Assembly: GCF_000801105.2 (NCBI RefSeq)
Contig: NC_079519.1
Span: 36,865,288 to 36,929,287 of the forward strand
Reading direction: 5' to 3'
Source of the DNA: Raphanus sativus
Taxonomy: Eukaryota > Streptophyta > Magnoliopsida > Brassicales > Brassicaceae
DNA length: 64,000 bases
Shown: one piece after another, positions 23,480-34,223 of the stretch
Layout: each line of letters starts with the position of its first letter
Position numbering within the stretch: position 1 is the first letter of the stretch
Notes under the pieces: model-generated
Told to the model about the DNA's origin: nothing
Databases searched by the model: none
The model's input: only the letters and a program-made list of their open reading frames with translations
Translations under genes and position numbers: made by a program

Positions 23480-24010
23480 ATGACTTGCAGTAGATTCTTT
23501 TGATGATGATCAATCAATATTACTCTTTTTTTTTCCCGGTTTTAAAATATTTTTTTTTTCAATCGATTGTCTGCAGGGTGGTTTTAAAATATATTTTTTT
23601 CTGATAACAACACAAAATAATAATATATATATAAATTATCTTGTCATTTTTAAAACACATTTTTATTTTTGCTAATTTTAATGAATTATCTGATTTAATA
23701 AATAAAAAATGTATTTCTCTTATAATTATTTTTATTATATTTAATTTATAATCAATCAATGACTTGTGGTGATGATCAATCAATATTACTCTTTTTTAAT
23801 CTTTTGGGACACGATCAATCGATAGTCATTGTCATGGAGGGTGGTTTTAAAATACATTTTATTTTTGGATAACAACACAAAATGTATATAAACTGTCTTT
23901 TTATTTTTAAAACACATTTTTATTTTGGCTAAAATTTATTGAATTGACTGATTTAATAGATAAAAATCGTTTTTATTTATGGCTAATTTTTATTATACTA
24001 ATTTATAATC
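23480..24010. repeat. Tandem direct duplication, unit about 266 bp
   Basis: A block starting gatgatcaatcaatattactc at about 23505 recurs at about 23770. Both copies continue through gggtggttttaaaata, ggataacaacacaaaat or its variant, aaaacacatttttattt and ctgatttaata, with mismatches and small indels. Copy A is roughly 23480-23757 and copy B 23760-24010. It lies directly after RKD3, so copy A probably overlaps that gene's 3' UTR. Confidence 0.75.
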
Positions 24011-24902
24011 TAATAATAAATTTAATCATTCAATAAGTGTAATAATGATTTTACCCACTCTATATTTTTAATGTGAGAATTCGAAATAAAAAAAATGCAA
24101 ATAATAATATAGATATGTAAAAGTTCAATGTTTTAACTATATTTTTTTTTTTTTTGAGAAAAGGTAATTAATGTATTTCAATGTTCATCGTATAGACATC
24201 AAATGACGTGAGAAATGACACATTGTTTAAGCTCATTATGTTTATGTTACAAAACACAAGTCGTTTAGTTCACCAATCAAAACCGCTTTGATAATTTACC
24301 TATGCTTTGGTTTTGCAAAAGTGTACAGTTAAAAGTGGTAAAAAAAGTTTGTATACTTAATAGTGGGGCTGTTGTAACAATACTGTTTTAGATTATATCA
24401 TTAAAAAAGATTACAGTTGGTGATTTGGTTACAATTAGATACTTGTTTCTATATATTTACCTATTAGGTTTAAATCATCTTACTTGATTTGGTTGTAAAG
24501 ACTAAAGAAGAGGTAAGGTTTTACATTGCAATTTTGTTGGGTGTTGTGGATTCGATCTCAAAAGGCAATGGCGCTTGTGAAGCAAGTTAATAATCCACGA
24601 GCACATACGTCTTCAAGAAGGTAACTATTTTAAGCTGATGGTGAATATGTTTTTTTTTGCGTTATAAGTTTGCACCGAGTAAATGGATCTATATAGCAAT
24701 TCGACGCCAATTTATGAAATTTCTCCTCGAGAAAATCACCGATGATTTTCTCCACCAATATGTGCATTGCATGCGTACGAATGCCAATAACATAAACGCT
24801 ATAGATCAACGGTGAATCATTACTAAATTCATTTAAGACACTTGAATATATTTGGTTACATGTGACAAACATACACGTAAACGTGCCAAAGTCTGTCATA
24901 TT
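24011..24902. other. Intergenic
   Basis: AT-rich sequence with a poly-T run near 24142-24157. The part from about 24630 to 24902 is probably the 3' UTR of the small minus-strand gene that follows. The open frame there lies only a few bases beyond that gene's stop codon, in minus orientation, and shows no domain. Confidence 0.45.
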
Positions 24903-25163
24903 TCAAGGGCAAGAAAAGGCATCACCACTATCAATCCACTGAGTATGATACTCCGCGTCGACGGTGGAACCGCCATTAGGAGCAGTAATGTGAAGAAGAC
25001 TCTTGAGGTTATGAATACATTTGTGGTTGCGGATGCGGTTGAGAACGGCTTTTTTGTTCAGCATCTGAGACGACTTAAGATGTAGCTCCTTGGAAACTTG
25101 TTCCTCTTTTAAACGTTCTGCTACTTTCTCAGACTGGACTCGTTTAGAAATCACAAACTCCAT
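24903..25163 (-). CDS. Small protein of unknown function, 86 residues
   Basis: One exon encodes 86 residues. The N-terminal half is charged and likely helical (MEFVISKRVQSEKVAERLKE, then QVSKELHLKSSQMLNKKAVL). The second half is NHKCIHNLKSLLHI followed by a Gly/Ser-rich turn and a C-terminal DSGDAFSCP. It has no signal peptide or membrane segment. Composition and context look like a real short gene. It sits between the RKD3 and B3 genes, where Arabidopsis has At5g66985, a short unknown gene that I recall being listed among hypoxia-induced genes. That link is from memory and position only. A comparison of this frame among crucifers would settle it. Confidence 0.5.
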   Translation of the reverse strand: MEFVISKRVQSEKVAERLKEEQVSKELHLKSSQMLNKKAVLNRIRNHKCIHNLKSLLHITAPNGGSTVDAEYHTQWIDSGDAFSCP

Positions 25164-26206
25164 TATACAAAAAAAAAGAAATAGAAAGATCTTGACAGTT
25201 TTTTTTGTTGTTGATGGAACAAATGAAGATATTGTTTGAGTCTATAACAACGCACACTCGTGTGATATTTATATATACAGAGCATATAATATGGATTGGT
25301 GAAACTTCGCATTCAGATATCGTAAGTTGTATTGTATTAAAAAATGTTTTTATCTTTGAGAAGAAAAAACAAAGTGGGCGGATAGATTATACATTGGGCC
25401 GTAGTTCCATTGGTTTATTTGGAAACCGGTGGCTGATTTGGCTTTTTCGGTATAGAAGAAAGAGACGCAACAAACTGTGTGCTCTCCTACGCGCAATATC
25501 TGCTTTAGAATTGAGTGACTCAATCTTCCTCCGTTTAGCGCGTTCTTAATGCCTTGCATCTATTTTATTATCACCATCAGTCTCACTTCTTGCGTAACGA
25601 CACCAATTAAATGACTAATTTATGTTATATGCGAAAAAACGATATTCTTATGAACAATTTTTATTTGAAAATATGACTAATATGTAAAGGTCTATGTTTT
25701 TAACTATAATTTAATGTTCATTGTAGAGATATAAATCATTTTTCTAAACGTGGGAACTTAATCGATTTATGTTCTGAACAATAGAAAATGGTAATACATT
25801 GTTTATGCCGGTTAATAATAAAAAAAATACATTGTTTAAGCCCAATACATTTTTATGTTACAAAACACAATCCAATCGTTTACTATATCGCCCAATACTT
25901 TGTATAGTTAAGAACTTGAGTGTTCTTGACTAAAAAAAGGTATGTTGAGAACTTGAGTGTTAAGCCCAAGTTTTTTACCAAAAAATAAGAAAAACCTGAG
26001 TGTTGTAAAAAGTATGGTAAACTTCAAAAGTGTATCCAAGATGTTGTTTGATAGCTTATAGTCATTTGAACCGCACTACCAACATTTTAACCGCAGTGAT
26101 CAGACTATTTATGCTTTGGTATCTAGTGTATGCAACTAAGAAATAACACAAAGATTATGAAAGAACCGAACATATATAATATAGTAATACTGCTGAATGT
26201 TAAAGG
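25164..26206. other. Intergenic
   Basis: This stretch holds the promoter of the small minus-strand gene and the 3' region of the B3 gene. A short direct repeat, gagaacttgagtgtt or close to it, occurs near 25912 and 25946. ORFs here have no support. Confidence 0.45.
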
Positions 26207-27395
26207 TTACATAGCAAGAACTTGGTAACTATTTCTGGTAACAGTAGTAAGCATTGTTCCACGGAAGATGCGAACTAGAACCTGGTTGCATGCCCCATTA
26301 CTTCTCACGATGAACTCAAATAAACATTTATTGGACGTTGTCAACTTATGGCTTTGGCAGAAACTCAACCACAAACCAGGGGAGAACCTTTGTCCTCTAT
26401 CGTGAATCACAATCTTCATTCGCCACTTCTTCCCATTTTCATCACATAGCTCTATGTCTTCCTCCATTTCGATCCCGTTCGATTTCAGAAAAGTTGTCGG
26501 TATATCCTAGCAGAACATACAAAACTCATACTGTGTGTATTTAGTGTTAACAACTAAAAAAATAGATTGGTTCTTTTAACTCACCATCTGGCGACGTGAT
26601 CCGGTAGTAATATTCCTCACAAAATGCGGATTCTTCGGTTTATAAACCGGTTCTTCAAATCCTTTGAGTTTCTTCTTCTCAGGAACCCATCCCATCTCAG
26701 AAGGATCTACATAACACCCAAACAATATATAATTTAAATCACACTATAGGCGAAGTACAAAACCAATCAAATGTACTTACCTCTAACCCGGTTACCACTA
26801 GGCTCTTCCTTAACCGAAACGCGTTTCAAACTCTTGCCACAACGTTTGGTAGAAATATCAGCAAACGGTTTAACAAGAACCGGTTCTTTCTCAACAGCAA
26901 CCCTAGATCTATCCGCCCTAGTTGGAACGGCAACGAGATATTTTCTACATCCGTTTTTATCGAATATCGTAACGGAAAATCTTGAAACGCCGTCGTGGCT
27001 AAACACTAGAAAGTCTCCAAACTCGAGAGAGTGATCGTTTGCGAAATTTCCCCAACCTTTTTTGAAAACAACAACACCAACTCTTTCTTCAGTGTCTTCA
27101 GTCTTGGTCTCTACGTTCCATGATCGTCCGATCTCATCTGCTAGTACCACTTGGTTAGGTAATGGCTTCTCTAAGATGTTTATGAATGCTGGAGGTATCA
27201 CCTATCAGTTTAATTTTTTTTATATTAGTTTCTATATAAAAGGAATGTTCTCTTAGTGAAGAAACATAGATAACAGAGGGAACATACCAGTTCGCGAGAA
27301 TTGAACTCGGGAAGATAAACCTTGAAAAACTCCAAGTCTCTACGCGCATAAAAAGATGATGGAGATGAAGAAACCTTCCCACTCGTTTCAACCAT
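26207..27395 (-). CDS. B3-domain transcription factor, REM type, two B3 domains
   Basis: Four exons join in frame to 316 residues: 27395-27288, 27201-26781, 26706-26585 and 26506-26207. The first B3 domain (about residues 20-115) starts FFKVYLPEFNSRELVIPPAF and runs through GWGNFANDHSLEFGDFLVF. A basic linker with KRCGKSLKRVSVKEEPSGNR follows. The second B3-like domain, about 215-315, contains IPTTFLKSNGI, LCDENGKKWRMKI and a divergent end. Such REM-family proteins are nuclear and bind DNA with largely unknown targets; many act in reproductive development. Position matches Arabidopsis At5g66980. No frame break is present. Confidence 0.85.
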
Positions 27396-28162
27396 TCTTT
27401 CTTTTTCCTTCTTTGATTAGTTTTTCCTTTTTTTGGTAGCGATTGACTAATCTTATTAATATTCAAGAAGAATATGATGTGAAAATCTTTGAAGCAATGG
27501 GTTTAAAGGCTCAAGAAGATCTTTGAAGCAGAGGATCTAACCTGATGTGATACTTTTCAGTCTGACAAGGTTAATGATTGAACTTTTTTTTTATTTTAGA
27601 GAAAATCGAAGGGTACACTTTTGTGTAAGTTACATGTTTTGCTTTCCCTCCCCTATTTTCCTTCTATTTATGTGTACAGCCTCTGATTCACTCTTTACAA
27701 TCCCTTATCAAATCAAAGTCAATCCATAATAACTAGACTTTTAATTTTTGTTGCCGTCCAGTTTAATTTAAAAGGCCCAATAATACATTACATCCGTGAA
27801 ACATAAAGCCTTATAAACCCCAATATAAGCCCTTTAAACCCAGACGTAAGCGCTATAAAAAAGGTTAAAATCATAACATCATAATAAACCCGATTGTTAC
27901 ATGATAATAAACCCCATAAACCTAACAATAAGCTCTATAAACCCAAATATAAGCCTAAAAACATTACATGATACTAAACCGAGTTATGTGATATTTAGCA
28001 CAATCAATCATGCATGAAAATGAGCCCAATCAATCATTACATGATACAAAGCCCAAGAAATCAATTCATGATAATAAGCCCAAACGTTATATGACGGAGT
28101 GACATTTATCACTGAGACGCAAAAGTCAAAACCCCTCTCTTTGTAAACCCCTCCCAATAAAA
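27396..28162. other. Divergent upstream region between B3 and oligopeptidase-like genes
   Basis: The right part, about 27770-28100, is a degenerate array of short phrases such as ataaaccc, ataagccc and ttacatgata (listed separately). No gene is seen. Confidence 0.5.
27770..28100. repeat. Degenerate array of taaaccc / ataagccc / ttacatgat phrases
   Basis: Within about 330 bp the phrases taaaccc, taagccc or cagccca variants and ttacatgata recur many times, for example ttacatgata at about 27897, 27964 and 28036. The unit appears to be around 20-25 bp and is heavily decayed. It ends about 60 bp before the oligopeptidase-like start codon. AAACCC resembles the telo-box (AAACCCTA), though the full telo-box is not seen. 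Confidence 0.5.
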
Positions 28163-31100
28163 ATGCTCTCCCATCTCTCCCGGACCTTCCGTTATAATTG
28201 CCGTTTCCGACAACAACAATGCCGCCGTTACAAGCCTCCGAAGTCTCCGCCTCCTCCACCACCACCACCGGCGCTACCAAAACCTCCGAAGAAGCCAGAG
28301 AGCTTCACCTTCCAGGACGCGACGTGGGAGGATCCTTACAGCTGGATGTCAAAGCTGGAGGACAAAGTGGCGATGCGGCACATGGATATATACATGGAGC
28401 AAGAGGAGAAGTACACCGAAGCTGTGTTGGCCGATACGGATCGGATACAGAGCAAGCTCCAGTCCGAGATGGCTTCCCGCTTGTCTTTTGATCTCTCTAC
28501 CCCTCCTCTTCGCTGGGGACCTTGGTGAGTTGAAAGGAAAAGACTTTCTTGTCCTTTTCTCAAATTCAATTGATTTCAAGAGTATTGAGATTAAAGGGTG
28601 GTGAAAAGCTTGAATCTTTATGTGTAAAACAGGTTGTATTATAGAAGGGTTGAAGAAGGGAAGCAGTATCCAGTACTGTGTAGGAGACTAGCGAGCTTGC
28701 ACGAAGAGTTCATTTCTCATAAGTCTCCTGCTGCAGGTTTTGATTTCACCTCTGGGAAGAGGATTGAGCAGAAGCTGCTTGACTACAATCACGAAGCTGA
28801 TAGATTTGGAGGTGATTAAAACAGTTAGAGTCTCTCTTACTTGTAAGGTTCAAGAGGAATGAACGAACTATCTTTTTTTTTTTTTGTGTTTGTAGGTTAT
28901 GCTTATGAAGAAATGTCGGAGATATCACCTGACCACAAGTTTCTTGCATACACTATATACGATAAGGACAACGACTACTTTAGATTGTGTGTGAGAAACT
29001 TGAACTCTGGTGCTTTGTGTAGTAAGCCTCACGCAGACCGTGTTTCGAACTTAGCGTGGGCTAAGAACGGTCAGGCTTTGCTTTATGTCGTCACTGATCA
29101 GAAAAAACGTCCATTCAGGTAAATCAGATTTCCCTCTCATCAGGCTTTGTCTGTCTGGTTTTAACTATAAGTTTTGTTGGTTCTGTCATCAGGATTTATT
29201 GTAGCACGATCGGGTCAACAGATGAGGATGTTTTGCTTCATGAAGAAACCGAAGGCAATGTTCATGTTAACATAAGACATACAAAAGACTTCCACTTTGT
29301 GACTGTAAATACATTCTCTCCTACCTTTTCCAAGGTGAAGGCTCTAAAATTGATCTGTTGACAGCTTTAATACTTTTGTTCTCGCCGAACTAAACTTCTT
29401 GTAATGGTAACAACAAGTACTATGTCTCTTAGGTCTTTCTGATAAATGCAGCTGACCCGTTTTCTGGTTTGGCATTGGTTTGGGAACACAATGCTCCAGC
29501 ACACTGTATCATCGAGCATCATCAGGGATTCCTCTATTTATTCACTGATGCTTCCGAAGACAATGGAACACTCGACCATCATTATCTCCTTCGTAGTCCT
29601 GTTCACTTCTCTTCCAGTCCAAGGATCTGGGAGGTTCGTTAGGCTGATACAGAAACTGATGATTAGTATCATTTTTTCCCAGTCTCTTATCTTTATATGG
29701 TTCATCTTTTGCCTGCAGCCAGTTTTTATTGACGACCCTGAATTAATCATAGAGGATGTTGATTTCTGCAAAACGCATCTATCCCTCATTGTGAAGCAAA
29801 TGCAGAGCTTTAAAATCTGTGTGGTTGATCTACCTCTCAAGACAGAGCAGGTGAAAGCTTACCCCACTTGGTTACTTTCATCTAGCAGAATGTTTCTCTG
29901 TGAATAAGTTTGACCTTGCTCATCTCTTGTTAAACAGGTACCGGTTCGTCTGAGAGATATTCAACCTCGTTATCTTCCTCTTCCAAAGCACGTTTCTCAA
30001 ATATCTCCTGGCACAAACTACGACTTCAATTCTCCAACAATGCGGTTCACTATTTCGTCACCTGTGGTAAGATAACAACTCATCTTGCTGCTTTCTACTT
30101 CTGTAGTTAATAGTTTTGGTTAGTTGCTAATTTTAATCATTTTTGGTTTTTAGATGCCTGATGCGGTGGTTGATTATGATCTATTGAATGGGAAATGGAA
30201 CATCGTACAGCAGCAAAACATGCTTCACGAAAGAACACGTGTTTTATATGGCACTGCAAACTCCACCGAGAGCCCTAATATACCTTCAGGGACAAGAATC
30301 GTCAGCTTTGATACTGAGGATACTACTGCTGAGAGTGACAACTTGTGGAATGACTTAACAGAGTTCTATGCGTGTGATCACCATGAAGTCTCTTCTCATG
30401 ATGGAGCCATGGTTCCGTTAACTCTTGTTTACTCGAGAGCTCAGAGAGAGGAGAACCGAAAACCTGGTCTGCTTCATGTTCATGGTGCTTATGGTGAAAT
30501 GCTCGATAAGAGATGGCGTAGTGAACTTAAAAGCCTGCTTGACCGTGGATGGGTTCTTGCATATGCAGATGTTAGGTCAGTCCCATCTTTTCTCTTCTCT
30601 CTCAAAAGTACTTAAAGCTATTATGCATGGAGATATGTATCAATTTTTGGCTTCTTTTCAGGGGCGGAGGTGGAAAAGGAAAGAAGTGGCATCAAGAAGG
30701 AAGAGGCGCAAAGAAACTAAACTCCATTAAAGATTACATTCACTGTGCCAAGTTCCTTGTTGAGAACAATATAGTTCAAGAAAACAAGCTTGCCGGTTGG
30801 GGATACAGTGCAGGAGGGCTTGTGGTTGCTTCAGCCATCAATCAATGTCCTGATCTCTTCCAAGCTGCTGTTCTAAAGGTAATAAGCAAGCTCCAGAAAA
30901 AAAGAAGTAATGAAACCATATAAACATTTCTTTTGTTTTTTTTTGTTTTTGTTTCAGGTTCCGTTTCTTGATCCAACTCATACTCTAATACATCCAATAC
31001 TACCCTTAACGGCAGAGGATTACGAAGAGTTTGGATATCCAGGAGATATCGATGATTTTCATGCCATACGTGAATACTCTCCTTATGACAACATTCCTAA

Positions 31101-31418
31101 AGATGTTCTTTATCCAGCAGTTTTAGTTACTTCCTCATTCAATACTCGGTAAGTAACCAATCTTCTCATGGTTCGACTAGATGCTTTATCCTCTCTGCCT
31201 CCTATGGATGTTTGAGATTCTTTTTCTCTCGCATTGTCAGATTTGGTGTATGGGAAGCTGCCAAATGGGTTGCAAGAGTTCGTGACAACACATTCAGTGA
31301 CCCGGGACGCCCTGTCTTGCTCAACTTGACGACTGATATTGTGGAAGAAAACCGGTTCTTGCAGACCAAGGAATCTGCGTTGGAGATTGCGTTTCTCATA
31401 AAGATGATGGAATCTTGA
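28163..31418 (+). CDS. Prolyl oligopeptidase family protein, oligopeptidase-B-like, likely inactive
   Basis: Eleven exons keep one frame to 791 residues: 28163-28524, 28633-28811, 28896-29118, 29193-29334, 29433-29633, 29719-29850, 29938-30066, 30154-30575, 30662-30878, 30958-31148 and 31241-31418. The first 25 residues are Arg-rich and lack acidic residues, as in organelle presequences. A beta-propeller half follows, then an S9 alpha/beta-hydrolase domain with DVRGGGG, and Ser646 in GWGYSAGG. By alignment from memory with bacterial oligopeptidase B, the catalytic Asp (in HDSQV) is replaced by Asn731 (SSFNTRFGVW). The catalytic His (in SGHGG) is missing: the equivalent stretch reads TTDIVEEN, and no His occurs in the last 58 residues. 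I therefore predict a pseudoprotease. Position matches Arabidopsis At5g66960. Confidence 0.9.
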
Positions 31419-31661
31419 AAGCAAACCAAATGTCACAGAGAGTAGCTAGGTATAGATATATCTAAAATAGAGGTATTGAATCAATGAATTGTGTAACACA
31501 GAAAATAAATCAAGTTACAATATGCAGACAGCTGCAAACTTGCCTCTGTTCATATAACTTCCAAAAATCAACACTACGTGAGTCTGTTCTCAGATATAAG
31601 TACAATAAAGGAAGTGTAAGAAAATATAAAGAAGATATCCATTGCTCATGTGTTCTTTTTT

Positions 31662-34223
31662 TTAAGTTTCTAAGGAATCATCTTCTTCAATAACTGTTGG
31701 GAGTGTCCCCTGTTTAGCAAAACCTGGACTCAGGAACTTTGCCACGAAACTCCATAATCTGTAAACATCTTCAAAGTTTGTCAAGAACCCAAGGGATGCT
31801 GTGACAACCTCAACTCTTATGAACTCGTTGCTTTTTCCATGTGGATCCACCTGTTTCCAAGAACTTGAATCAATGATCTTTATGTGACTGAGGTAACCAA
31901 TGCCTAGAGATATTCCTTCTCTTTCAGCTAGTTTCTGCACTATCTCAGGATGCACCATTCCACTTTTCAAATCCCTCACATTGAATGCCACCGAAGATCC
32001 TCGTTCGTATTTGATCTTTGGACCATAGATTTGGACAAGGTTCTTGTGCTCTCCACCTGGAGGATCTGAGCTCGGCAGCCTTAGTTGGAGCAGAGAAGTC
32101 ACGAGCCAGTTAATGAGGTACCTGAGCCTCGAGGTGGTTTTGTTGAGACCTAACATGTTCACATGATCAATGTGGCGGCAAACAATCTCTGCTTCTCTCT
32201 GATCATCATCATCCCATTCTGCTCCTCCATTGCTTCCATCTTCTTCTTCTTCATCCTCAAAATTGATCACCGATGCTTCTCCATGATCTACTGATCTAAA
32301 CGATACTCTTCGTTTACTGGGATGTTCACCTTCATTCACAAGGAGTCTCCCACCATTGTTCTCCCTTCTTCCCAACAGTCTAAATTCACCTTCCGTCTCT
32401 CTTCTTATTGCACTCTCTTTGATTCCAGAGCTTCCATTTGCTTCAGCTATTAGCTTACTGCTCCCTCCATCTTCTTCTTCTTCTTCTATCTCAGTAACTC
32501 GCAACCGAGGACTTCTTGTGTCTATCTCAGTTTTTTCTTCTCCCGTGTCTGCTTGAACCACTTCATGTGATACTGACAAAACAGCAGCATCGAACGAGAG
32601 AACATTGCTCCCACTGTTACTAGCCTTTGAAGCTGGTTTAGGCGAAGAGATCCTTCGTTTGTGCTTTTGAGGAACCACAAGTAATGGACTCTTGTGCTTG
32701 TTATCAGAATCAGCAGGACTTTTACCCAAATCGATCCAGAGCTGGCTATCTGTTGACTCATCTTCACTGAAAACCGGACTCTTTATCAATTCACCCACAG
32801 AGATATTCTCAGCTTCCTCAAACACAGTGCTTGTTCCATCTTTGTCTGAACCAATCTCATTGTTGTCCATATCTGTCTCAAAGACATCCTGCACTTGAGC
32901 AGAAGTATAAGCACCAGAGAACGCTGGTAGTTGAGTTCCCAATGCTTTATTATCCCCATTAATTGCGATATCATTATCTTCAAACCCGATCAAGCCATCC
33001 ATGGAGTCATTTACATACAGAGGATACTCAGGTGTTATCTTCACAATGCCTGAACCCGTCTTCCCGGACTGACTCTGCAAGCAGCTAATCACAGACTTCT
33101 TAATCAACAGACAACCAAACCCAGTCGGGTCAAACCCAAACACACGGTAAAACGAAGTGATGATAAAATCAGGCCGGAACAAAGACAAGCCAAGAGAGTC
33201 CATGTCTTTAGGACCCAAAGCTCCAGCGTCAAGCAAGACATGCCAGTTGTTCTGCTGAGCAAGCGCCATCCACTGGTAAGAATACTTAGACCCTGTCACC
33301 CTCGACTGAACCGGAAACACAAACAAACCGGTAGCTGCATCCTTCTTCCTCTTCTTCTTACTCACAATCTCCTTCTTAAGATCCATCGAACACAGCCTAA
33401 GCGTAGGCCACTTAAACCAAGCGCTACCGACTTTAGCACCTTTCTCCTTAGCACACTGACCCATCAAGCTAACCGACTGGCTCTCGTGATCAAACATGGT
33501 CAGGAGCTTCTTGTTGGTCTGAAAGGGATAAGACTCAGCAAGCAACTTGAAAGCAGAGCCTCTACTGACAGTAAACACAAGACCATACTCATTCTCAGGG
33601 ATGTTCAAGTAGTCCATGATCCTAACCTTGATATCATGCTCAATAGACCCTCTCTCAGCACCACCGTGTAAAGCATAGTTGCTCAGATTAGCACTAATCT
33701 CAGACAAACTAAACGTGCAAGTGTCCCAGTAATGAACCGTCTGAAGATACGAGAACAGCCCGAATCCACAGTAGTCAAGACATACCTTAGGTAACGATAA
33801 GTGGAAGTACTCGTCGTTTCTCAACTGATCTATTTTCTCCGAAGACTGATACTTTGGATACATTGTCAGAAACGTGTTCAACGCTTCTACGAGCTCAGGC
33901 AAGGCTTCTTCTGACTCAAAGGCTCTTTGAGCTGCGATGGAAGTGGCGCGCAAGAAGTCGCGTTGAGCGTTGAGCCTAGCGAGTGATCTAGACCGTCCAA
34001 GGGTTTTATCTCGAGGCTCGTTGTCGTCTTCTTCTTCGTCAATGTCTTGAGATTTGACGAGTAAGCCGTCTTCTGACGCAGCTTCGAGAGCTTCCCTGAG
34101 CTTGGATTCGTGGAGCTTTCGAGCTTTGGTGGACTCAGAGACATCTCTGCTGCTCTTCTTGTCGAGAGCTAGAGCAGCAGCAGCGCAGTGATAGATTGGC
34201 TTCCAAAGTGAGATATGCATCAA
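31662..34223 (-). CDS. MOCOS-like PLP-fold (aminotransferase class V) protein, active-site Lys replaced
   Basis: One long exon encodes 853 residues. The central part, about 140-380, has a class V aminotransferase fold like molybdenum-cofactor sulfurases: [47 protein letters not shown] and [20 protein letters not shown]. In active relatives such as ABA3 the SFYK lysine forms the Schiff base with PLP. Here it is Arg360 (codon cgt at 33146-33144). An acidic, Ser-rich insert of about 250 residues follows, then a C-terminal block ([39 protein letters not shown]). No MOSC domain is present. Position matches Arabidopsis At5g66950. Two start codons lie in a row; the second, at 34220, is equally plausible. 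The role is unknown; classical PLP chemistry is doubtful. Confidence 0.88.
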   Translation of the reverse strand: MMHISLWKPIYHCAAAALALDKKSSRDVSESTKARKLHESKLREALEAASEDGLLVKSQDIDEEEDDNEPRDKTLGRSRSLARLNAQRDFLRATSIAAQRAFESEEALPELVEALNTFLTMYPKYQSSEKIDQLRNDEYFHLSLPKVCLDYCGFGLFSYLQTVHYWDTCTFSLSEISANLSNYALHGGAERGSIEHDIKVRIMDYLNIPENEYGLVFTVSRGSAFKLLAESYPFQTNKKLLTMFDHESQSVSLMGQCAKEKGAKVGSAWFKWPTLRLCSMDLKKEIVSKKKRKKDAATGLFVFPVQSRVTGSKYSYQWMALAQQNNWHVLLDAGALGPKDMDSLGLSLFRPDFIITSFYRVFGFDPTGFGCLLIKKSVISCLQSQSGKTGSGIVKITPEYPLYVNDSMDGLIGFEDNDIAINGDNKALGTQLPAFSGAYTSAQVQDVFETDMDNNEIGSDKDGTSTVFEEAENISVGELIKSPVFSEDESTDSQLWIDLGKSPADSDNKHKSPLLVVPQKHKRRISSPKPASKASNSGSNVLSFDAAVLSVSHEVVQADTGEEKTEIDTRSPRLRVTEIEEEEEDGGSSKLIAEANGSSGIKESAIRRETEGEFRLLGRRENNGGRLLVNEGEHPSKRRVSFRSVDHGEASVINFEDEEEEDGSNGGAEWDDDDQREAEIVCRHIDHVNMLGLNKTTSRLRYLINWLVTSLLQLRLPSSDPPGGEHKNLVQIYGPKIKYERGSSVAFNVRDLKSGMVHPEIVQKLAEREGISLGIGYLSHIKIIDSSSWKQVDPHGKSNEFIRVEVVTASLGFLTNFEDVYRLWSFVAKFLSPGFAKQGTLPTVIEEDDSLET

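Noticed and set aside
24630..24899. 89-codon minus-strand frame just after the 86-residue gene
   Set aside because: It probably lies in the 3' UTR of that gene. Joining the two would need an intron for which I see no clear borders.
32356..32556. Plus-strand Ser/Leu-rich frame
   Set aside because: It is antisense to the acidic insert of the PLP-fold gene, where Glu/Asp/Ser codon runs give open frames on both strands.
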